A program made the position numbers and the translations under genes. The notes beneath the pieces were generated by a model. The model saw only the letters and a program-made list of their open reading frames with translations. It made no database searches and had not been told where the DNA came from. From Pseudomonas lalucatii (GTDB lineage: Bacteria; Pseudomonadota; Gammaproteobacteria; Pseudomonadales; Pseudomonadaceae), in contig NZ_JADPMV010000001.1 in the NCBI RefSeq assembly GCF_018398425.1, positions 2,356,001 to 2,420,000 of the forward strand: DNA of 64,000 nt, in the 5' to 3' direction. Shown piece after piece: positions 55,595-64,000 of this stretch (position 1 is its first letter; each line of letters begins with the position of its first letter).

Positions 55595-56959
55595 ATGGTC
55601 AAAGAAACCGAAATCAAGTTGCGGGCCAGCCGCGACACCCTCGCCGCCCTGCGTGAGCACCCCCTGTTGAAGAAGCGCAACAAGAGCGGCTGGGAGCAGC
55701 GCGAGCTGTTCAACCAGTACTTCGACACCGCCGAGCGTGACCTGGCCCAGGCCAAGGTCGCCCTGCGCCTGCGCCGCGACGGCGAGCAGTTCATCCAGAC
55801 CCTGAAGACCCGCGGCCAGAGCGTCGCCGGACTGTCCGAGCGCAACGAATGGGACTGGTACCTGAGCAAGGCCAAGCTGGAGCTGAAGAGACTCGACGAC
55901 AGCTGCTGGCCGGCTAGCCTGGCCGCGCTGGACAAGAAACAGCTCAAGCCGCTGTTCACCACCGACTTCGTCCGCCAGCGCGCCGAGATCGCCTGGGGCC
56001 GCGGCAAGGCCAAGGTGGTGATCGAGGCCGCGCTGGACCTCGGCCAGGTCGTCGCCGGTGGCCAGCAGGAAGAAATCTGCGAGCTGGAACTGGAGCTGCG
56101 CCAGGGCGAGCCCGCCGCCCTGCTGGAGCTGGCTGCCGAACTGGCCGCCGACCTGCCCTTGATGCCGTGCGACATCAGCAAGGCCGAACGCGGCTATCGG
56201 CTGTTCGATGCCGGCAGCTACGCCCTCGGCCTGCCGGCACCAGAGCTGACGCCGGAAAGCGGCCTGGACGACGCCTTCGCCGCCCTCGCCTGGCACCTGC
56301 TGGGCAGCAGCCAGCGCCTGGCCGAACAGTACCGTTTCAACGGCCACTGGCGCCTGCTGGGCGACTGGCTGCAGCAGCTGATCGACCTGCGTGCCCTGCT
56401 CGGCAGCCTCGGCCAGGCCGCGCCGCGGGCCAGCAGCAGCGAACTGCGCCAGCGTCTCGACGCCCTGCTGCAGGACTGGCGGCCACGCCTGCTGGCCGGC
56501 CAGCAGGACGAGGCCGTGCGCCACGATGCGCCGGCGCAGTTCGCCGCCGAGCTGCAGCTCACCCGCTGGGGGCAGTTCTCCCTGCACGCCTCGCGCTGGC
56601 TGCTGGCGCGCAGCTGGACCTGCGAACGCAACAACCGCGGCAATCGCCAGGGCGCCGCGGCCCTGGGCAACTGGCTGACCACACTGATCGCCGAGGAAGG
56701 CGCCGCCCTGCAGCTCAAGCGCTACCAGCAGCAACCGGAGGACCTCGGCGAGCAACTGCCGCGCCTCGAGCGCCTGCTGGCCTGGCTGCGCCTGGCCCGG
56801 ACCGTGCTGGATGTGGCGGAAGTCGACCGCCTGTACGGCGAACTGCTCAAGTTGGGCGAACTGGCGCAACGCGCCCGCAGCGAGGAGACCTTGGAAGCGC
56901 GCCGCAGCCAGGCCCATACTGTGGCTACGCTGAAGGCCTGGAAGCTGCTGGTGAAGTGA
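55595..56959 (+). CDS. CYTH-CHAD inorganic triphosphatase
   Basis: 454 residues. The CYTH domain begins with the signature KETEIKLR (ExExK) and continues with YFDTAERDLAQAKVALRLRR and RQRAEIAWGRGKAKVVIEAA (about 1-200). The CHAD domain, about 230-450, has conserved histidines and basic helices. The enzyme type (E. coli YgiF) hydrolyses inorganic triphosphate; CHAD may bind polyphosphate, which fits the adjacent phosphate transporter. Divergent from the DUF47-pit operon. Confidence 0.92.
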   Translation: MVKETEIKLRASRDTLAALREHPLLKKRNKSGWEQRELFNQYFDTAERDLAQAKVALRLRRDGEQFIQTLKTRGQSVAGLSERNEWDWYLSKAKLELKRLDDSCWPASLAALDKKQLKPLFTTDFVRQRAEIAWGRGKAKVVIEAALDLGQVVAGGQQEEICELELELRQGEPAALLELAAELAADLPLMPCDISKAERGYRLFDAGSYALGLPAPELTPESGLDDAFAALAWHLLGSSQRLAEQYRFNGHWRLLGDWLQQLIDLRALLGSLGQAAPRASSSELRQRLDALLQDWRPRLLAGQQDEAVRHDAPAQFAAELQLTRWGQFSLHASRWLLARSWTCERNNRGNRQGAAALGNWLTTLIAEEGAALQLKRYQQQPEDLGEQLPRLERLLAWLRLARTVLDVAEVDRLYGELLKLGELAQRARSEETLEARRSQAHTVATLKAWKLLVK

Positions 56960-57078
56960 ACCCGGTCGCGCCGGCGGGGCACACCCCCGGCGGCGCAGCG
57001 CAATGGAGTCGGCAGACAGGCGCAGCACCTGGCTGCACACTTAGGCCTTTGCGCCACTCGCCACGCCCAGGGAGTTCT

Positions 57079-58863
57079 ATGTCCTCGCTCGCCTCGCCCA
57101 CCCAGGATCGCCCACTGGACCTCAATGACCTGCTGCGCGAACTGGTCGCCCAGGGCCGGCTCGACCAGGACAGCGCCGAGCAGTGCCTGGCGGTCCGCCG
57201 CAGCGCGGTGAACAACCAGCAACACCCGCTGGAATTCCTCGCCACCCAGCAACTCGACGACCTCGGCCGGCCGGGCAAGAAGCTCGACCTGGAGTACCTC
57301 ACCCAATGGCTGGCGGAGTTCGCCGGCCAGCCTTACCTGCGCATCGACCCGTTGAAGATCGACGTCGCCGCCGTCACCCCGCTGATGTCCTACGCCTTCG
57401 CCCAACGGCACAAGATCCTCGCCGTGGCGGTGGACCGCGAGCAGGTCACCATCGCCAGCGCCCAACCCCTGGTGCACGGCTGGGAAGCCAACCTGACCCA
57501 CGTGCTCAAGCGTCCGATCAAGCGGGTGGTGGCCAACCCGGCGGACATCCAGCGCTTCACCATGGAGTTCTACCGCCTGGCCAAGTCGGTCAGCGGCGCC
57601 ACCGCGGTGGACCAGAAGGTCAGCGGCGTCGGCAACTTCGAGCAACTGCTCAACCTCGGCGCCCAGGACCAGGAGCCCGACGCCAACGACGCGCACATCG
57701 TCAACATCGTCGACTGGCTGTTCCAGTACGCCTTCCAGCAGCGCGCCAGCGATATCCACATCGAGCCACGGCGCGAACAGGGCACGGTGCGCTTTCGCAT
57801 CGACGGCGTGCTGCACAACGTCTACCAGTTCCCGCCCCAGGTGACCATGGCGGTGGTCAGCCGCCTGAAGAGCCTCGGGCGGATGAACGTGGCCGAGAAG
57901 CGCAAGCCCCAGGACGGCCGGGTCAAGACCAAGACCCCGGACGGCGGCGAGGTGGAGCTGCGCCTGTCCACCCTGCCCACCGCCTTCGGCGAGAAGATGG
58001 TGATGCGCATCTTCGACCCCGAGGTGCTGCTCAAGGGCTTCGACCAGCTGGGCTTCTCCGCCGACGACCTGAAACGCTGGCAGAGCATGACCAGCCAGCC
58101 CAACGGCATCATCCTGGTCACCGGGCCGACCGGCTCGGGCAAGACCACCACCCTGTACACCACGCTCAAGCAGCTGGCCACCGACGAGGTCAACGTCTGC
58201 ACCATCGAAGACCCGATCGAGATGATCGAGGGCGCCTTCAACCAGATGCAGGTGCAGCACAACATCGACCTGACCTTCGCCAGCGGCGTGCGCGCGCTGA
58301 TGCGCCAGGACCCGGACATCATCATGGTCGGCGAGATCCGCGACCTGGAAACCGCCGAGATGGCGATCCAGGCGGCGCTCACCGGCCACCTGGTGCTCTC
58401 CACCCTGCACACCAACGACGCCCCCAGCGCCATCACCCGTCTGCTGGAGCTGGGCGTGCCGCACTACCTGCTCAAGGCCACCCTGCTCGGGGTCATGGCC
58501 CAGCGCCTGGTGCGCACCCTGTGCCCGCACTGCAAGGCGCCGCACAGCCTGGACGAGAGCGACTGGCACAGCCTGACCAAGCCATGGAACGCGCCCCTGC
58601 CGAGCGGCGCGCACAAGGCCGTGGGCTGCCTGGAGTGCCGCGACACCGGCTACCGTGGCCGCGCCGGGGTCTACGAGATCATGCTCCTGGGCGACACGAT
58701 CAAGCCGCTGATCAGCGCCGACACCGACCTCATCGCCCTGCGCCGCCAGGCCTTCAAGGAAGGCATGCGCAGCCTGCGACTGTCCGGCGCGCAGAAGGTT
58801 GCCGCCGGCCAGACCACCATCGAGGAAGTACTGCGGGTCACCCCGCAGAGCGAACAGAACTGA
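57079..58863 (+). CDS. GspE/PilB-family secretion or pilus assembly ATPase
   Basis: 594 residues. N-terminal GspE-II-like domain (about 10-170), then the ATPase core: Walker A TGPTGSGKTTTLY (about 352), Asp box TIEDPIEMIEGAFNQMQVQH, Walker B DPDIIMVGEIRDLETAEMAI, His box GHLVLSTLHTNDAPSAI. A CxxC pair (CPHCKAPHS and CLECRDTGYRG) marks the zinc-binding region. Such ATPases drive type II secretion or type IV pili, but no partner genes lie nearby, so it is an orphan; it corresponds to PA5210. ATG chosen behind GGGAG. Confidence 0.9.
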   Translation: MSSLASPTQDRPLDLNDLLRELVAQGRLDQDSAEQCLAVRRSAVNNQQHPLEFLATQQLDDLGRPGKKLDLEYLTQWLAEFAGQPYLRIDPLKIDVAAVTPLMSYAFAQRHKILAVAVDREQVTIASAQPLVHGWEANLTHVLKRPIKRVVANPADIQRFTMEFYRLAKSVSGATAVDQKVSGVGNFEQLLNLGAQDQEPDANDAHIVNIVDWLFQYAFQQRASDIHIEPRREQGTVRFRIDGVLHNVYQFPPQVTMAVVSRLKSLGRMNVAEKRKPQDGRVKTKTPDGGEVELRLSTLPTAFGEKMVMRIFDPEVLLKGFDQLGFSADDLKRWQSMTSQPNGIILVTGPTGSGKTTTLYTTLKQLATDEVNVCTIEDPIEMIEGAFNQMQVQHNIDLTFASGVRALMRQDPDIIMVGEIRDLETAEMAIQAALTGHLVLSTLHTNDAPSAITRLLELGVPHYLLKATLLGVMAQRLVRTLCPHCKAPHSLDESDWHSLTKPWNAPLPSGAHKAVGCLECRDTGYRGRAGVYEIMLLGDTIKPLISADTDLIALRRQAFKEGMRSLRLSGAQKVAAGQTTIEEVLRVTPQSEQN

Positions 58864-59125
58864 CGCCCGACGCTCGCGGGCACGCCCTCAACGGTCGAGG
58901 ATGGCCGCCGCCTGCCGGTCCTGATGGCCTACTGGGCCGCTCATATGGGCGCGGATGGCGCGCTGATTCTGCGCAACGGCATCTACGCCCGGGACGCCGC
59001 CCCGCTCGTCGCGCAGGAAAAGGCTGGGCACTGATTCACAGGTCGAGGTGGCGCCCCGGCACAGGAGCGACTATAGGCTTACAATCGCGCCCGGTCCGTA
59101 CCGCACACACAAGGAGCTCGGTTCC
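58864..59125. other. Intergenic region with a possible gene remnant
   Basis: In the plus strand from about 58894 to the TGA at 59032-59034 a frame reads [20 protein letters not shown] then [17 protein letters not shown]. The composition is protein-like but there is no clear start or family. No promoter or hairpin of note was seen in the rest. Confidence 0.3.
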
Positions 59126-60046
59126 ATGGAAATCGGCAGCGTCATCTTTCTCTTCGTCGGCCTCGCCGTGGCCGTCGTCTTCATGGGCTTCAAGGTGGTG
59201 CCCCAGGGGTCGCAGTGGACCGTGGAGCGCTTCGGTCGCTACACCAACACCCTCAAGCCGGGACTGAACATCATCGTCCCGGTGATGGACCGCATCGGCC
59301 GCAAGCTCAGCGTGATGGAGAGCGTGCTGGACATCGAGCCGCAGGAGGTGATCACCTCGGACAACGCCACGGTGCAGATCGACGCCGTGTGCTTCTTCCA
59401 GGTGATCAACGCCGCCCAGGCCGCCTACGAGGTGAACAACCTCGAGCACGCCATCCGCAACCTGGTGATGACCAACATCCGCACCGTGCTCGGCTCCCTG
59501 GAACTGGACGCCATGCTCAGCCAGCGCGACGCGATCAACGAGCGCCTGCTCAAGACCGTCGACGAGGCCACCGCGCCCTGGGGCATCAAGATCACCCGCA
59601 TCGAGATCAAGGACATCAGCCCGCCGGAGGACCTGATGGCGGCCATGTCCGGGCAGATGAAGGCCGAGCGCATCAAGCGCGCACAGATCCTCGAGGCCGA
59701 AGGCCTGCGCCAGGCGGCGATCCTCACCGCCGAAGGCAAGAAGCAGGCACAGATCCTCGAGGCCGAAGGCCAGCGCCAGGCCGCCTTCCTCGAGGCCGAA
59801 GCCCGCGAGCGCGCCGCCGGCGCCGAGGCCGAGGCCACCCGCGTGGTATCCGACGCCATCGCCAGCGGCAACGTGCAGGCGGTCAACTACTTCGTCGCAC
59901 AGAAGTACGTCGACGCCCTCGGCCAGCTGGCCAGTGCCAGCAACAGCAAGGTGATCCTCATGCCGCTGGAGGCCAGCCAGGTGATCGGCGCGGTGGGCGG
60001 CATCGGCGAGATAGTCCGGGCCACCTTCACGGAGCAGAAGGGCTAA
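59126..60046 (+). CDS. qmcA: SPFH/stomatin-like membrane protein (QmcA type)
   Basis: 306 residues: one N-terminal membrane helix ([17 protein letters not shown]), then the SPFH domain ([60 protein letters not shown]). The tail is a coiled coil with repeats of [19 protein letters not shown]. QmcA/stomatin proteins form large inner-membrane assemblies and recruit proteases such as FtsH. It is followed after three bases by its NfeD partner. ATG chosen behind AAGGAG. Confidence 0.92.
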   Translation: MEIGSVIFLFVGLAVAVVFMGFKVVPQGSQWTVERFGRYTNTLKPGLNIIVPVMDRIGRKLSVMESVLDIEPQEVITSDNATVQIDAVCFFQVINAAQAAYEVNNLEHAIRNLVMTNIRTVLGSLELDAMLSQRDAINERLLKTVDEATAPWGIKITRIEIKDISPPEDLMAAMSGQMKAERIKRAQILEAEGLRQAAILTAEGKKQAQILEAEGQRQAAFLEAEARERAAGAEAEATRVVSDAIASGNVQAVNYFVAQKYVDALGQLASASNSKVILMPLEASQVIGAVGGIGEIVRATFTEQKG

Positions 60047-60049
60047 GCC

Positions 60050-60499
60050 ATGTGGGACTACCTGCAACACCTGTCGTTCTGGGACTGGCTGGCCGTCGGC
60101 ACCCTGCTGCTGATCCTCGAGGTGTTCGGCGCCGGCGGCTACCTGCTGTGGATCGGCATGGCCGCCGCCGGCGTCGGCGTGCTGACCTACCTGTTCCCGG
60201 CCCTGCCCTGGGCCCTGCAGTTTCTCCTGTTCGGCCTGTTCTCGGTGCTCAGCGCGGTGCTCTGGTGGCGGCGCCAGCGCACCGCGGCCAAGCCTTCCGA
60301 CCAGCCCGGCCTCAACGACCGCGGCAGCGAGCTGCTCGGCCGCGAGTTCCCGCTGCACGAGGGCATCAGCGGCGGACGCGGCAAGATCAAGGCCGGCGAC
60401 TCGCTGTGGCTGGTCAGCGGTCCGGACCTGCCGGCCGGCAGCCGGGTCCGGGTGGTCGGCCAGGACGGCGTGCTGCTCAGGGTCGAAGCGGCGGCATAG
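60050..60499 (+). CDS. NfeD-family membrane protein
   Basis: 149 residues: membrane helices at about 15-60 (LAVGTLLLILEVFGAGGYLL, AAAGVGVLTYLFPALPWALQ) and 60-75, then a soluble OB-fold (about 85-149; GRGKIKAGDSLWLVSGPDLP, AGSRVRVVGQDGVLLRVE). NfeD partners bind SPFH proteins, as shown by its position three bases after qmcA; the pair is one operon. Confidence 0.9.
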   Translation: MWDYLQHLSFWDWLAVGTLLLILEVFGAGGYLLWIGMAAAGVGVLTYLFPALPWALQFLLFGLFSVLSAVLWWRRQRTAAKPSDQPGLNDRGSELLGREFPLHEGISGGRGKIKAGDSLWLVSGPDLPAGSRVRVVGQDGVLLRVEAAA

Positions 60500-60656
60500 G
60501 CGCACCGGCACGGCCAACACGGCGGCGCTGCCCTCGCCCTGCGCCGCCGCTGGCGGCAGCAACCTCGCCCTGGCGCCCTGCATTCGGTCGACTCGCCGGA
60601 ACCCGCAGGCCGCCGTGGACTCTGAGCAATATCACCACCGCTCGGGAGCCCTCTCC

Positions 60657-60965
60657 ATGCGCCGTATCTATCTGCCCCTGCTCGCCGCCCTGTCCCTCGT
60701 CGCCGCGCCGGCCTTCGCCGACAGCTTCTGGCGCGACGTGCTGTCGTCCGGGGCGACGACCGCCTCGACCTACCTGACCTTCAAGGACAAGAAACTCATA
60801 GTCCCGGCCCAGGACGACGCCAGCAGCTTCATTGCCAGCGGCGGACAGATCCGCGGCCCCTACCTGGAGGCCGCGCTGCAACGGCTGCGCCGCGAGCATC
60901 CCGACCTGCAGCAGGCCAGTGACCTGGAACTGGCCGGCGCCATCCTCGCCGCCGAATCGCCCTAG
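60657..60965 (+). CDS. DUF2388 periplasmic protein
   Basis: 102 residues from MRRIYLPLLAALSLVAAPAF, a Sec signal ending before ADSFW. The mature part reads FWRDVLSSGATTASTYLTFK, then DDASSFIASGGQIRGPYLEA, matching the pseudomonad-specific DUF2388 family of unknown function. It corresponds by position to PA5212. Single gene, followed by a hairpin. Confidence 0.85.
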   Translation: MRRIYLPLLAALSLVAAPAFADSFWRDVLSSGATTASTYLTFKDKKLIVPAQDDASSFIASGGQIRGPYLEAALQRLRREHPDLQQASDLELAGAILAAESP

Positions 60966-60978
60966 GCGCGCCACGGCC

Positions 60979-61006
60979 CATGCGGCCGCCCACGGGCGGC
61001 CGCATG
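60979..61006. terminator. Hairpin between DUF2388 gene and gcvP
   Basis: CATGCGGCCGCCC is followed by AC and then its complement GGGCGGCCGCATG. It lies between convergent genes; no long T-run is present on either side. Confidence 0.6.
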
Positions 61007-61019
61007 CGTAGGAGCCTCC

Positions 61020-63896
<2,877 letters not shown>

Positions 63897-63910
63897 GGCC
63901 ATCACTCTGC

Positions 63911-63943
63911 TAAAAAGACAAAGCCTCGACGATGCGAGGCTCT
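63911..63943 (-). terminator. Terminator-like hairpin ahead of gcvP
   Basis: On the minus strand AGCCTCG pairs with CGAGGCT around CATCGT, followed by TTGTCTTTTTAG. It lies about 25 bases upstream of the gcvP start. Confidence 0.6.
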
Positions 63944-63980
63944 ATCAGCTTAGGAAAAACTCAGAGTTCTGCCCGATCGA

Positions 63981-64000
63981 TCAGGCGTCCGCGTCGGCCT
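63981..64000 (-). CDS. 3' end of the upstream minus-strand gene (probably gcvH), partial
   Basis: Only a few codons are present: the minus strand reads GCC GAC GCG GAC GCC TGA, giving ADADA and a stop. In P. aeruginosa gcvH precedes gcvP in this orientation, and GcvH proteins often end with short acidic tails. The identity is inferred from gene order. Confidence 0.35.

Overview
The window is chromosomal DNA of a high-GC gammaproteobacterium, almost certainly a Pseudomonas. From about 30 kb to the right end, the genes follow the order I know from the P. aeruginosa chromosome around PA5192 to PA5213: pckA, hslO, a PAP2 gene, hslR, rimB-rimK, envZ/ompR, tex, a thioesterase, gshA, argA, argE, pit with its DUF47 partner, a CYTH-CHAD gene, a GspE-like ATPase and gcvP. 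The left 30 kb is more mosaic. No rRNA, tRNA, CRISPR array, insertion sequence or integrase gene was seen.

Region by region. (1) 1-4.2 kb holds the tail of one RHS protein, a complete RHS/YD-repeat protein with a Sec signal peptide and a variable C-terminal tip, a probable immunity gene, and a DUF4279-like gene bracketed by two related repeats. (2) 4.2-7.1 kb holds a LysR regulator divergent from a pair of c-type cytochromes. (3) 7.2-13.7 kb is an NAD-dependent formate dehydrogenase operon (fdsGBA plus fdsD) with a divergent ModE-like regulator. (4) 13.9-19.3 kb is rich in frameshifts: two glycine-zipper/histidine-rich genes, an ACP/AMP-ligase/PlsC fusion gene and a UMF1-type MFS transporter. 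(5) 19.35-22.16 kb is AT-richer and is read as a remnant integron cassette array on the minus strand without an integrase: glyoxalase-like, methyltransferase, DinB-like and membrane-protein genes, with attC core sites and one complete attC. (6) 22.5-23.4 kb holds a probable C4-type antisense RNA followed by two small overlapping genes. (7) 23.5-30.2 kb holds hibernation factor, cupin, nitroreductase, an Mla-type lipid transport operon and a glutathione-transferase-like gene. (8) 30.2-42.5 kb is the conserved block pckA to gshA. (9) 42.9-50.65 kb is a type VI secretion island between gshA and argA: hcp with a sigma-54-like promoter, vgrG, a 1077-residue VasX-like effector, a membrane immunity candidate and a broken second copy of the 5' part of hcp. 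(10) 50.8-64 kb returns to conserved genes, ending in gcvP and a few codons of the next minus-strand gene.

Together the accessory parts are mostly tools of competition (RHS toxin/immunity, T6SS effector/immunity), acquired cassettes and a phage-type RNA locus. The rest is metabolism (formate oxidation, gluconeogenesis, arginine and glutathione synthesis, glycine cleavage) and envelope maintenance. Several frame changes fit loss of one base in a G/C run, so sequencing error and true decay both remain possible there. All functional calls come from reading motifs by eye; no database search was run.
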